Below are positions 42,944 through 51,639 of a stretch of 56,567 nucleotides of DNA, piece after piece. The notes below the pieces were generated by a model. It was not told the origin of the DNA and searched no databases. It saw only the letters and a program-made list of their open reading frames with translations. Origin of the DNA: Tolumonas sp008015085. GTDB lineage: Bacteria; Pseudomonadota; Gammaproteobacteria; Enterobacterales; Aeromonadaceae. The DNA lies in contig JAJUJX010000017.1 in assembly GCA_029265125.1 (NCBI GenBank), positions 1-56,567 on the forward strand. The letters run 5' to 3'. The translations under genes and the position numbers were made by a program. Every line of letters begins with the position of its first letter. Within the stretch, counting starts at the first letter, position 1.

Positions 42944-44872
42944 TTAGTTTGATGAATCAGATGGTGTAGAGTTGTTATTGTCAGAGCTGTTTCCTGCAAC
43001 GTCGGCAGAGTTGTTTTCAGTATTAACCGCTGTTGATGGCTGATTGCTATCAATCTGGCCATATTCAGCAGGCATACGAACTTCTCTGCGAGCCATCAGG
43101 TCATCGATCTGGTGAGCATCTATCGTTTCATATTTCATCAACGCATCTTTCATTGCATGCAGAATATCCATATTTTCCTGCAGCAATTGTTTGGAACGCT
43201 CATAGTTACGATTAATGATTTGCTTGATTTCTGTATCAATAATCCGGGCTGTATCATCAGACATATGTTTTGCTTTAGCCATAGAACGGCCAAGGAACAC
43301 TTCACCGTCTTCTTCAGCATACAGCATCGGCCCAAGGCGTTCTGACATACCCCACTGAGTGACCATTTTTCGGGCGAGCTCCGTCGCACGTTCAATATCA
43401 TTTGACGCACCGGTAGTCACACGTTCGCTACCATAGATGATTTCTTCGGCTAAACGACCGCCATAAAGGCTGGAAATCATTGATTCAAGATACTGTTTAG
43501 AATGGCTCCAACGATCCTGCTCTGGCAGATACATGGTAACGCCTAGCGCACGACCACGCGGGATAATCGAAACCTTGTACACTGGATCATGTTCTGGAAC
43601 CAAACGGCCAATGATGGCATGTCCGGCTTCATGGTAAGCAGTCATCTCTTTTTCTGATTCTGACATCACCATGGATTTGCGCTCAGCACCCATCATGATT
43701 TTGTCTTTGGCTCGTTCAAACTCAGCCATACCCACCAAACGCTTATTACCACGGGCAGCAAACAGCGCGGCTTCGTTCACCAGATTAGCGAGGTCAGCGC
43801 CAGAGAATCCAGGTGTACCACGAGCAATCAGCGACGCATCAACATCATCACCCAATGGCACTTTACGCATATGAACCTTCAGGATCTGCTCACGACCACG
43901 AACATCAGGTAAACCGACCACAACTTGACGGTCAAATCGACCTGGACGCAGTAAAGCCGGATCAAGTACGTCAGGACGGTTAGTTGCAGCAATTACGATA
44001 ATCGCTTCATGACCTTCAAAACCATCCATCTCTACCAGCATTTGGTTCAGCGTTTGCTCACGCTCATCATGACCGCCACCCAGACCGGCACCACGCTGAC
44101 GGCCTACAGCATCGATTTCGTCAATAAAAATAATACAAGGAGCAGCCTTTTTCGCCTGTTCAAACATATCGCGGACACGGGAAGCGCCAACGCCAACGAA
44201 CATTTCCACGAAATCAGAACCAGAGATAGAGAAGAAAGGTACCTTGGCTTCACCAGCGATGGCTTTCGCCAGCAGTGTTTTCCCCGTCCCAGGCTGGCCA
44301 ACCATCAGAATACCTTTTGGTATCTTACCGCCCAGCTTCTGAAACCTGGATGGGTCACGCAGGTAGTCAACCAGTTCTTTCACTTCTTCTTTGGCTTCAT
44401 CACAACCAGCAACATCGGCAAAGGTTGTTTTGATTTGATCTTCACCCATGAGACGGGCACGGCTTTTACCAAAAGACATTGCGCCTTTGCCACCGCCGCC
44501 CTGCATCTGCCGCATGAAGAAAACCCATACGCCAATCAACAGCAGCATTGGGAACCAAGAGATAAAAATACTGGCCAGCAGACTAGGCTCTTCTGGTTTA
44601 TCACCAACCACACGAACATTATGATTCAGCAGATCATTAATCAGCTGATTATCTTGCATTGGCATCACTGTCGTGAATTTTTCACCATCACGCTTCTGCC
44701 CGTTAATTACTTTGCCATCAATATGCACTTCTCGGATTTGATCCTGTGCTACATCGCGGACAAAACTTGAATAATCCAACTGACGTCCGGAGCTGTCACT
44801 CGGACTAAAGCTCTGGAATAACGACATCAGCACGACTGCGATAACTAACCACAGGATCAGGTTTTTCGCCAT
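42944..44872 (-). CDS. ftsH: ATP-dependent membrane zinc protease FtsH
   Basis: FtsH degrades misfolded membrane proteins and regulators such as sigma-32 and LpxC. The ATG at 44872 (MAKNLILWLVIAVVLMSLFQ) gives 642 residues; a TTG three codons earlier is possible. There are two membrane helices (about 4-22 and 98-118), an AAA+ domain with Walker B CIIFIDEIDAVGRQRG and SRH NRPDVLDPALLRPGRFDRQ, and the protease site HEAGH. The Walker A reads GQPGTGKT (192-199), where the family normally has GPPGTGKT. The C-terminal tail is rich in asparagine and serine. It follows rlmE under a sigma-32-type promoter. Confidence 0.96.
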   Translation of the reverse strand: MAKNLILWLVIAVVLMSLFQSFSPSDSSGRQLDYSSFVRDVAQDQIREVHIDGKVINGQKRDGEKFTTVMPMQDNQLINDLLNHNVRVVGDKPEEPSLLASIFISWFPMLLLIGVWVFFMRQMQGGGGKGAMSFGKSRARLMGEDQIKTTFADVAGCDEAKEEVKELVDYLRDPSRFQKLGGKIPKGILMVGQPGTGKTLLAKAIAGEAKVPFFSISGSDFVEMFVGVGASRVRDMFEQAKKAAPCIIFIDEIDAVGRQRGAGLGGGHDEREQTLNQMLVEMDGFEGHEAIIVIAATNRPDVLDPALLRPGRFDRQVVVGLPDVRGREQILKVHMRKVPLGDDVDASLIARGTPGFSGADLANLVNEAALFAARGNKRLVGMAEFERAKDKIMMGAERKSMVMSESEKEMTAYHEAGHAIIGRLVPEHDPVYKVSIIPRGRALGVTMYLPEQDRWSHSKQYLESMISSLYGGRLAEEIIYGSERVTTGASNDIERATELARKMVTQWGMSERLGPMLYAEEDGEVFLGRSMAKAKHMSDDTARIIDTEIKQIINRNYERSKQLLQENMDILHAMKDALMKYETIDAHQIDDLMARREVRMPAEYGQIDSNQPSTAVNTENNSADVAGNSSDNNNSTPSDSSN

Positions 44873-44923
44873 ATCACTCAATTCTCTAACCTCGCAATTG
44901 ATGGCTATGATAGTTTCAGGTTA

Positions 44924-45553
44924 CTACAGTTTGAAACCTGTAGCCACAATATAGACTTCCCGCGAACGGGATCGTGATGAATCAGGTTTACGAATTTTGA
45001 CCACTGAAAACAATGATCTGACTTCTTTGAGATACTCTTCAAAGCCTGCCCCCTGAAACACTTTAACAATAAAACTCCCTTTTGCAGCCAATACCTGTTT
45101 GCACATGTCCAGAGCCAACTCAACCAGATACATTGATCTTGGCTGATCTACTGCAGGAGTGCCAGACATGTTCGGAGCCATATCAGAAAGTATAACATCA
45201 ACTTTCTGCTCACCGACTCTTCCAAGCAGCGCATTCAGCACTGCTTCTTCACGAAAGTCACCTTGCAAAAAATCAACACCGGCAATCGGATCCATAGGTA
45301 AAATATCGCACGCAATGACCCTTCCATGTGGTCCGACCTGTTCTACACAAAACTGTGACCATCCGCCAGGCGCTGCCCCCAGATCTACGACCGTCATACC
45401 CTGTTTGATCAATTTATCTTTTTGCTGTATTTCATCAATTTTGAAAACAGCACGGGAACGTAATCCCTGCTTCTGTGCCATTTGAACGTATTTATCGTCA
45501 AAATGTTCTTTTAGCCAACGAGTTGAGCTGGCGGTACGCTTCTTTTTACTCAT
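44924..45553 (-). CDS. rlmE: 23S rRNA (uridine-2552-2'-O)-methyltransferase
   Basis: RlmE (FtsJ/RrmJ) methylates U2552 in the 23S A-loop and is heat-shock induced in E. coli. The 209 residues match E. coli exactly in length. The S-adenosylmethionine site VVDLGAAPGGWSQF (about 55-68) and catalytic SDMAPNMSG are visible, as is the basic N-terminus with SRAVFKIDEIQQKDKL. It precedes ftsH by about 50 bases. Confidence 0.96.
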   Translation of the reverse strand: MSKKKRTASSTRWLKEHFDDKYVQMAQKQGLRSRAVFKIDEIQQKDKLIKQGMTVVDLGAAPGGWSQFCVEQVGPHGRVIACDILPMDPIAGVDFLQGDFREEAVLNALLGRVGEQKVDVILSDMAPNMSGTPAVDQPRSMYLVELALDMCKQVLAAKGSFIVKVFQGAGFEEYLKEVRSLFSVVKIRKPDSSRSRSREVYIVATGFKL

Positions 45554-45594
45554 GTATATAGCTCTGGGAACGAACCCTATTAGTATTAAAGTCT

Positions 45595-45622
45595 AGATGG
45601 GGTTAAAATGTAGCGTTTTCAA
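45595..45622 (-). promoter_or_regulatory. Sigma-32 type promoter of rlmE-ftsH
   Basis: Reading leftward, TTGAAA (45622-45617), 14 bases, then CCCCATCT (45602-45595) match the heat-shock promoter consensus CTTGAAA-N13-15-CCCCATNT, with the -10 element perfect. E. coli rlmE-ftsH is also sigma-32 dependent. Confidence 0.8.
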
Positions 45623-45647
45623 TATTTATTAAAGAAGAAATAGTGCC

Positions 45648-45941
45648 ATGAATTTAACAACCAAACAAAAGCAATATTTGAAAGGACTGGCTCATGACCT
45701 GAAACCAGTAGTCATGCTGGGACAGCATGGGCTGACAGAAGGTGTGCTGGCCGAAATTGATGCGGCACTGACACACCATGAGCTGATCAAGGTCAAAGTT
45801 TCTGGTGCAGATCGAGACACCAAAAAATTGATCGTTGAAGCGATCGTCCGTGAGACTAATGCTGCTCAGGTACAGGTTATGGGAAATATTCTGTCCCTGT
45901 TCCGTCCATCTGAAGAAAAGAAGATTCACCTGCCTAAGTAG
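45648..45941 (+). CDS. yhbY: CRM-domain RNA-binding protein YhbY
   Basis: YhbY is a small single-CRM-domain protein that associates with pre-50S ribosomal particles in E. coli. The 97-residue protein (E. coli 97) begins MNLTTKQKQYLKGLAHDLKP and has the GxxG-like loop QHGLTEGVL. It is divergent from rlmE and convergent with greA, the conserved E. coli arrangement. Confidence 0.93.
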   Translation: MNLTTKQKQYLKGLAHDLKPVVMLGQHGLTEGVLAEIDAALTHHELIKVKVSGADRDTKKLIVEAIVRETNAAQVQVMGNILSLFRPSEEKKIHLPK

Positions 45942-45953
45942 TTCTCGAATGCT

Positions 45954-45992
45954 AATGCCATCTGATACAGCATCAGAGTCTCAGATGGCGTT
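45954..45992. terminator. Hairpin between convergent yhbY and greA
   Basis: AATGCCATCTGA and TCAGATGGCGTT pair over about 12 bases (one wobble) around a 15-base loop. The flanking U-tracts are weak, so termination efficiency is uncertain. Confidence 0.55.
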
Positions 45993-45998
45993 ATTCAA

Positions 45999-46475
45999 TC
46001 AGATGTATTCCACAGAGATAATTTCGAAATCAACTTTACCTGCGGGAGTCTGAACCACTGCGACATCATCCGCTTCTTTTCCGATAAGCCCCCGGGCGAT
46101 TGGAGAATTGATAGATAATAATCCCGATTTGATATCCGCTTCGTCATCACCGACGATACGATAGGTGATCTCTTCTTCAGTATCACACTTCAATACCGTT
46201 ACGGTTGAGCCGAAAATCACCCGCCCCGTTTTAGGTAATTTAGTGACATCAATAATCTGAGCTTTGGAAAGTTTGGCTTCAATTTCCTGGATTCGACCTT
46301 CACAGAAGCCTTGTTGCTCACGAGCAGCATGATATTCAGCATTCTCTTTCAGATCACCGTGTTCGCGCGCTTCTGCAATTGCCTGAATAATTTGAGGACG
46401 TTGTACTGTTTTCAGATATTCGAGTTCTTCGCGTAATTTCTCTGCGCCACGCACAGTCATTGGAGTCTGATTCAT
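45999..46475 (-). CDS. greA: Transcription elongation factor GreA
   Basis: GreA rescues backtracked RNA polymerase by stimulating transcript cleavage. The ATG at 46475 gives 158 residues, the E. coli length. The N-terminal coiled coil carries the catalytic acidic tip in EAREHGDLKENAEYHAAREQ, and the C-terminal domain has NSPIARGLIGKE. In E. coli greA stands alone; here dnaJ lies upstream on the same strand, about 145 bases away with a hairpin between. Confidence 0.96.
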   Translation of the reverse strand: MNQTPMTVRGAEKLREELEYLKTVQRPQIIQAIAEAREHGDLKENAEYHAAREQQGFCEGRIQEIEAKLSKAQIIDVTKLPKTGRVIFGSTVTVLKCDTEEEITYRIVGDDEADIKSGLLSINSPIARGLIGKEADDVAVVQTPAGKVDFEIISVEYI

Positions 46476-46500
46476 AATCCTGGACCTAATCATACTTGTT

Positions 46501-46518
46501 GGGCGTTAAGGAACGCCC
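46501..46518 (-). other. Hairpin between dnaJ and greA
   Basis: GGGCGTT and AACGCCC form a perfect seven-base stem with an AAGG loop. On the minus strand it is not followed by a U-tract, so it is a weak terminator or an mRNA end-stabilising structure. Confidence 0.5.
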
Positions 46519-46621
46519 ATAAGAAAAGACGATATGAATAAAATCCATATCATCTCACTATAAAATTGGAATAGCCGACTATACATCAGCGTCAGTCCGA
46601 AACAAACTGACGCGATGCGAT

Positions 46622-47752
46622 TTAGCCGGTCAGATCGTCAAAGAAGCGTTTGACGCCTTCAAAGAAACCTTCAGCTTTAGGTTTGTGGGTTTTCATACCC
46701 GAACCATTCAGCGAGTCTTCGAGTTGCTTCAGCAGCTCTTTTTGTTCATCACTGAGTTTTACGGGTGTTTCCACAACAGCTTTACACAGCAAGTCACCTT
46801 CTGCTCCGGAACGCAGCGAGCGGACACCTTTTCCACGTAAACGGAACATCCGGCCAGTCTGGGTTTCACCTGGAATTTTCAGCATGACTTTGCCATCAAG
46901 TGTTGGCACAGCGACTTCGCCTCCTAATGCAGCAGTTGTAAAGCTGATCGGGATTTCACAGAACAGGTTATTACCATCACGCACAAAGATCGGATGCTCT
47001 TTCACATGAACCTGGACATATAAGTCTCCGGCAGGAGCTCCAAATTCGCCAGCTTCACCTTCCCCGGCCAGACGAATACGATCGCCGGTATCCACACCCG
47101 CTGGTATTTTGACAGACAAGGTTTTAGTTTTCTGCACTCGTCCATCACCATGGCACTTACGGCATGGGTCAGTGACAATTTTACCTTTACCATGACAGTG
47201 TGGGCAGGTCTGGGTTACAGCAAAGAAACCCTGACGCATCTGTACCTGACCTGAGCCATGGCAGGTTGGACAAGTCTGAGCAGAAGTACCTGAACGAGCA
47301 CCTGAGCCATGACACTCATCACATTCAACCAGCGTCGGCACTTTAATTTCTTTGCTGACACCACGAACAGCTTCTTCTAAGGTCAGTTCCATGTTGTAGC
47401 GCAGATCGGCACCACGCGCTGCGCGCTGGCTACGACGACCACCACCAAAAATGTCACCAAAAATATCGCCGAAGACATCACCGAAATCTGCACCACCACC
47501 AAATCCACCTGGGCCAGCCTGATTTGGATCTACACCCGCATGACCAAATTTGTCATACGCAGCACGTTTTTGTGCATCCGTAAGTATTTCATAAGCCTCT
47601 TTGGCTTCTTTAAATTTTTCTTCTGCTTCCGGATTATCAGGGTTACGGTCCGGATGAAACTTCATAGCCAGCCGTTTATAGGCTTTTTTGATTTCACGCT
47701 CATCGGCAGAGCGTTCAACCCCTAATATTTCGTAATAATCTCGCTTTGCCAT
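46622..47752 (-). CDS. dnaJ: Chaperone protein DnaJ
   Basis: DnaJ delivers clients to DnaK and stimulates its ATPase. The 376 residues (E. coli 376) comprise the J domain with HPD at 33-35, a Gly/Phe region (about 76-105), a zinc domain with four CxxCxGxG repeats (CDECHGSG, CPTCHGSG, CPHCHGKG, CRKCHGDG) and the C-terminal substrate domains. It follows dnaK by 86 bases, with a strong hairpin in the gap. Confidence 0.97.
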   Translation of the reverse strand: MAKRDYYEILGVERSADEREIKKAYKRLAMKFHPDRNPDNPEAEEKFKEAKEAYEILTDAQKRAAYDKFGHAGVDPNQAGPGGFGGGADFGDVFGDIFGDIFGGGRRSQRAARGADLRYNMELTLEEAVRGVSKEIKVPTLVECDECHGSGARSGTSAQTCPTCHGSGQVQMRQGFFAVTQTCPHCHGKGKIVTDPCRKCHGDGRVQKTKTLSVKIPAGVDTGDRIRLAGEGEAGEFGAPAGDLYVQVHVKEHPIFVRDGNNLFCEIPISFTTAALGGEVAVPTLDGKVMLKIPGETQTGRMFRLRGKGVRSLRSGAEGDLLCKAVVETPVKLSDEQKELLKQLEDSLNGSGMKTHKPKAEGFFEGVKRFFDDLTG

Positions 47753-47783
47753 AGTGAGTTATCCATACCTTTTGGATAGACAG

Positions 47784-47813
47784 ACGGGCGTTGGTTACCC
47801 AACCAACGCCCGT
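47784..47813 (-). other. Strong intercistronic hairpin between dnaK and dnaJ
   Basis: ACGGGCGTTGGTT (47784-47796), loop ACCC and AACCAACGCCCGT (47801-47813) form a perfect 13-base stem. No U-tract follows, so it more likely sets mRNA stability or partial attenuation, keeping DnaJ below DnaK. Confidence 0.65.
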
Positions 47814-47838
47814 AATGACTGTCAATGATGATTAATGC

Positions 47839-49773
47839 TTATTTTTTGTCGTCTTTGACTTCTTCAAACTCAGCATCAACAACATCATCATGAGCCTTGT
47901 TAGCTGCAGAATCTGCCCCGGCGTCAGCACTCTGATGGGCGTGCTGATGCTGTTGAGCCTGCTGCTGTGCAATTTCCATCAGTTTCTGAGATGCGGTCAT
48001 CAGTTCCTGCTGTTTTGCTTCAATCACAGCTTTATCATCACCTTTAACCGCATCTTCCAGTGATTTCACAGCTTCTTCGATTTTCACTTTCTCATCTGCA
48101 GGCAGAGCATCGCCTGCTTCTGTAATCTGCTTGCGGGTTGCATGGATCAGTGCATCAGCATGGTTACGAGCCTGAACAAGCTCTTCGAACTTCTTATCTT
48201 CAGCCGCATTAGCTTCTGCTTCACGGACCATACGTTCGATTTCATCATCAGACAGGCCAGAAGAAGCCTGAATAGTGATATTCTGCTCTTTGCCTGTATC
48301 TTTATCTTTAGCTGATACGTGCAGAATACCATCTGCATCGATATCAAAAGTTACTTCGATCTGTGGTAAACCACGTGGCGCAGGACGAATACCTTCCAGA
48401 TTGAACTGACCCAGTGATTTATTGTCCGCAGCACGTTTACGTTCACCCTGCAGAACATGGATAGTTACTGCAGACTGGTTGTCGTCAGCTGTTGAGAACA
48501 CTTGCGATTTTTTAGTCGGAATCGTGGTGTTTTTCTCAATCAGCGTAGTCATTACGCTACCCATGGTTTCAATACCCAGAGACAGCGGAGTTACGTCCAG
48601 CAGCAGTACGTCGTGTTTCTCACCAGCCAGAACACCACCCTGGATAGCTGCACCCATGGCCACAGCTTCATCAGGGTTTACGTCTTTACGAGGTTCTTTA
48701 CCAAAGAAATCAGCCACCGCTTTTTGAACCATTGGCATACGAGTCTGACCACCAACCAGAATGATGTCATCCAGTTCGTTCACTGAGAGACCTGCATCTT
48801 TCAGTGCAATTTTCAGTGGTTCAATGGATTTTTTAACCAGATCTTCAACCAGTGACTCCAGTTTTGCACGAGTCACTTTGATATTCATGTGCTTAGGACC
48901 GGTTGCATCTGCAGTAATGTACGGCAGGTTTACTTCAGTCTGCTGAGCAGATGACAGCTCAATTTTCGCTTTTTCAGCCGCATCTTTCAGACGCTGCAGA
49001 GCCAGCTGGTCTTTACGCAGATCAATACCCTGTTCGCGTTTGAATTCGTCTACCAGGTAGTTAATCAAACGGTTATCGAAATCTTCACCACCTAAGTGAG
49101 TGTCACCATTGGTTGACAGAACTTCGAAGGTTTTCTCACCATCCATCTCGTCGATTTCGATGATAGAAATATCGAATGTACCACCACCCAGGTCATAAAC
49201 AGCAATTTTGCGTTCGCCTTTAACTTTGTTAACACCGTAAGCAAATGCCGCCGCTGTTGGTTCGTTAATGATACGCTTTACATCCAGACCTGCGATGCGA
49301 CCTGCATCTTTGGTTGCCTGACGCTGTGCATCGTTGAAGTATGCTGGCACGGTAATAACTGCTTCGGTTACTGGTTCACCCAGGAAATCTTCGGCAGTTT
49401 TTTTCATTTTTTTCAGCACTTCAGCAGAAATCTGCGGCGCAGCCAGTTTGCGGCCTTTTACGTCAACCCATGCATCGCCATTATCAGCACGCACGATATC
49501 AAATGGCATGATTTTAATATCACGTTGTACTTCTTCGTCTTCATAACGACGACCGATCAGACGCTTGATCGCATACAGAGTATTTTTAGGGTTGGTCACG
49601 GCCTGGCGTTTTGCCGGCTGGCCTACCAGAATTTCACCATCATCGGTGTAAGCAATGATAGAAGGAGTGGTACGGTCGCCTTCCGCATTTTCAATTACAC
49701 GAGCGGTGTCACCATCCAGAATTGCTACACAAGAGTTGGTGGTGCCTAGGTCAATACCGATGATCTTGCCCAT
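47839..49773 (-). CDS. dnaK: Chaperone protein DnaK (Hsp70)
   Basis: DnaK is the main Hsp70 foldase and also a negative regulator of sigma-32. The 644 residues (E. coli 638) include IGIDLGTTNSCVA at the start, the Hsp70 signatures IYDLGGGTFDISI-type (here AVYDLGGGTFDISI) and VGGQTRMP, the interdomain linker region VLLLDVTPLSLGIET, the peptide-binding domain and a Q/H/A-rich tail ending VDAEFEEVKDDKK. A separate sigma-32 promoter pair lies in the 144-base gap after grpE. Confidence 0.98.
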   Translation of the reverse strand: MGKIIGIDLGTTNSCVAILDGDTARVIENAEGDRTTPSIIAYTDDGEILVGQPAKRQAVTNPKNTLYAIKRLIGRRYEDEEVQRDIKIMPFDIVRADNGDAWVDVKGRKLAAPQISAEVLKKMKKTAEDFLGEPVTEAVITVPAYFNDAQRQATKDAGRIAGLDVKRIINEPTAAAFAYGVNKVKGERKIAVYDLGGGTFDISIIEIDEMDGEKTFEVLSTNGDTHLGGEDFDNRLINYLVDEFKREQGIDLRKDQLALQRLKDAAEKAKIELSSAQQTEVNLPYITADATGPKHMNIKVTRAKLESLVEDLVKKSIEPLKIALKDAGLSVNELDDIILVGGQTRMPMVQKAVADFFGKEPRKDVNPDEAVAMGAAIQGGVLAGEKHDVLLLDVTPLSLGIETMGSVMTTLIEKNTTIPTKKSQVFSTADDNQSAVTIHVLQGERKRAADNKSLGQFNLEGIRPAPRGLPQIEVTFDIDADGILHVSAKDKDTGKEQNITIQASSGLSDDEIERMVREAEANAAEDKKFEELVQARNHADALIHATRKQITEAGDALPADEKVKIEEAVKSLEDAVKGDDKAVIEAKQQELMTASQKLMEIAQQQAQQHQHAHQSADAGADSAANKAHDDVVDAEFEEVKDDKK

Positions 49774-49820
49774 TTGATATGTCTCCAGAATTTCTTACTA
49801 CATTAAAACCGTTATCTGTT

Positions 49821-49848
49821 AGGTGGGGGCTGAATCGTCTTTTTCAAG
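49821..49848 (-). promoter_or_regulatory. Proximal sigma-32-like promoter of dnaK
   Basis: Reading leftward, CTTGAAA (49848-49842), 13 bases, then CCCCACCT (49828-49821): a perfect -35 and a -10 with one mismatch to CCCCATNT. Confidence 0.65.
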
Positions 49849-49875
49849 TTAGCCCGCCAAACGGCGTTGATTGAT

Positions 49876-49904
49876 ATATGGTGTTATCCCCGCATTGATT
49901 CAAG
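49876..49904 (-). promoter_or_regulatory. Distal sigma-32-like promoter of dnaK
   Basis: Reading leftward, CTTGAAT (49904-49898), 14 bases, then CACCATAT (49883-49876), each with one mismatch to the heat-shock consensus. Two tandem heat-shock promoters are also known for E. coli dnaK. Confidence 0.55.
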
Positions 49905-49917
49905 GGGGATACACAAA

Positions 49918-50517
49918 TTAAACTTCTATATTTACGCTGGCAGCTGGCGCTTTACTGACCATCACCATCGCTGGGCGGATCACGCGACCATTCAGTTCAT
50001 AGCCTTTTTGCATCACTGCAATCACGGTATTTGGCGCAACATCAGCATTTTCAACCATGCTCATCGCCTGATGCTGATTTGGATCGAAGGATTGACCTTG
50101 AGGATCAATGGCAATCACACCAAATTTAGCAACGCTGTTTGCCATTGATTTGAGTGTCAGCTCTACGCCCTCTAGCAGAGGTTTTACCGCCTCATTCTGT
50201 TTATCAGCTACCTGGATTGTACGCTCCAGATTATCGAGCACTGGCAGTAACTCTGTTGCGAATTTTTCGAGCGCAAATTTATGTGCTTTCTCAACATCCT
50301 GAGCAGTACGACGGCGCAGATTTTCCATTTCAGCAACGGTTCTCAGTGCCCGATCTTTCTCTTCCGTCGCAGCATTCACTGCCTGTTCAAGCTTTTGCTC
50401 CAGCTCAACAACGTAGGCAGGATCAATCGCGGCACCTTCAATAGCAATGGTTTCCTGCTGTTCTGCAGACTGAGTTTCCTGATTAACGGATTCCTGAACT
50501 TGTTCCTGATTTGTCAT
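49918..50517 (-). CDS. grpE: Nucleotide exchange factor GrpE
   Basis: GrpE releases ADP from DnaK. The 199-residue protein (E. coli 197) has an acidic, glutamine-rich N-terminus, a long coiled coil (about 35-90) with EMENLRRRTAQDVEKAHKFA, and the beta-domain ending GYELNGRVIRPAMVMVSK. It is divergent from nadK, as in E. coli, but unlike E. coli it directly precedes dnaK-dnaJ. Confidence 0.96.
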   Translation of the reverse strand: MTNQEQVQESVNQETQSAEQQETIAIEGAAIDPAYVVELEQKLEQAVNAATEEKDRALRTVAEMENLRRRTAQDVEKAHKFALEKFATELLPVLDNLERTIQVADKQNEAVKPLLEGVELTLKSMANSVAKFGVIAIDPQGQSFDPNQHQAMSMVENADVAPNTVIAVMQKGYELNGRVIRPAMVMVSKAPAASVNIEV

Positions 50518-50550
50518 CTCTCACTACCTGAATGTTACGTAATGGCTCAA

Positions 50551-50578
50551 ATATGGGGTTGCTCATTCTATTTTCAAG
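50551..50578 (-). promoter_or_regulatory. Sigma-32 promoter of grpE
   Basis: Reading leftward, CTTGAAA (50578-50572), 13 bases, then CCCCATAT (50558-50551). Both elements match the heat-shock consensus perfectly, and the start would lie about 30 bases before grpE. Confidence 0.88.
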
Positions 50579-50664
50579 AGTAGTTTTTTCATCATTGGGT
50601 AATTTATTGGTTAAACAGGCAAAAGAGTTATACTGGAGCCACGATAATTCGCGGGATACATTTC

Positions 50665-51549
50665 ATGGCGCAGGCATTTCGCACACTGGCATTACTGGGA
50701 AAAGCAAACAATGATGAGGTTCATCAGACCATTTCAGCCTTGTATGAATTTCTGAGTGCACAAAATTATACTGTACTAACAGAAAGCCGCTTAGCCCGTC
50801 AGTTGCCCTGCCCCAGTGATCACTGTCTGGATATTGTTGAACTAGGCAAACATGCCGATTTGGCAATTGTCGTGGGTGGTGATGGGCATATGCTGGGAGC
50901 AGCCCGCGTGCTAGCCCGTTATGATGTGCCCGTGATCGGAGTAAACCGGGGAAATCTGGGGTTCCTTACCGATCTGTCACCGCACAACTTCAGAACACCG
51001 CTGCAACAAGTATTAGCCGGTGAATATCAAACGGAACATCGCTTCCTGCTTGAAACGACGATTTACCGTCACGGCGAACCGAAATCATCGAATACGGCGC
51101 TCAATGAAGCGGTGCTTCATCCGGGTAAAATTGCCCATATGATTGAATACTCTGTTTATATTGATGACAGTTTTGTTTTCAGTCAGCGGGCTGACGGGAT
51201 GATAGTGTCAACACCAACCGGTTCAACGGCTTATGCACTTTCTGCCGGTGGGCCAATTCTGATGCCTCAACTGGATGTGATGACGCTGGTACCGATGTTT
51301 CCACATACGCTCAGCTGCCGCCCTATCGTTATTGATGCTCATCGTCAGGTAAAATTGGTTATTTCGCCGGATAATCCTGATGAGCAATTACATGTGAGTT
51401 GTGATGGTCATGTGACCTTATCAGTTCATCCTGGCGATGAAATTATTATCCGCCGGGCTCCTCATCATTTAACGCTATTACATCCTAAGGATTATGACTA
51501 CTTTAATGTATTGCGCACCAAGTTAGGCTGGAGCAATCAACTGTTTTAA
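50665..51549 (+). CDS. nadK: NAD kinase
   Basis: It phosphorylates NAD to NADP. The 294-residue protein (E. coli 292) contains the GGDGHML motif (VVGGDGHMLGAARV, about 70-83), NRGNLGFLTDL, and TPTGSTAYALSAGGPI. The ATG has GGGA about ten bases upstream. Its stop codon lies inside a LexA box of recN. Gene order grpE/nadK-recN-bamE follows E. coli. Confidence 0.96.
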   Translation: MAQAFRTLALLGKANNDEVHQTISALYEFLSAQNYTVLTESRLARQLPCPSDHCLDIVELGKHADLAIVVGGDGHMLGAARVLARYDVPVIGVNRGNLGFLTDLSPHNFRTPLQQVLAGEYQTEHRFLLETTIYRHGEPKSSNTALNEAVLHPGKIAHMIEYSVYIDDSFVFSQRADGMIVSTPTGSTAYALSAGGPILMPQLDVMTLVPMFPHTLSCRPIVIDAHRQVKLVISPDNPDEQLHVSCDGHVTLSVHPGDEIIIRRAPHHLTLLHPKDYDYFNVLRTKLGWSNQLF

Positions 51550-51556
51550 TATACAG
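51541..51556 (+). promoter_or_regulatory. LexA box 1 of recN
   Basis: CTGTTTTAATATACAG matches CTGT-N8-ACAG exactly with an AT-rich core. It overlaps the last codons and stop of nadK. Confidence 0.85.
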
Positions 51557-51580
51557 TAAAAATATCGCTGCGCATCTTTA

Positions 51581-51596
51581 CTGTATTTGCATACAG
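51581..51596 (+). promoter_or_regulatory. LexA box 2 of recN
   Basis: CTGTATTTGCATACAG is a second exact CTGT-N8-ACAG match, 40 bases after the first, a spacing of about four helical turns. It lies about 45 bases before the recN start and probably overlaps the promoter. Confidence 0.9.
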
Positions 51597-51639
51597 TATA
51601 TACTCAAAGTCAGTTTATCCGCAGTGGAGTCTGCCCGGT

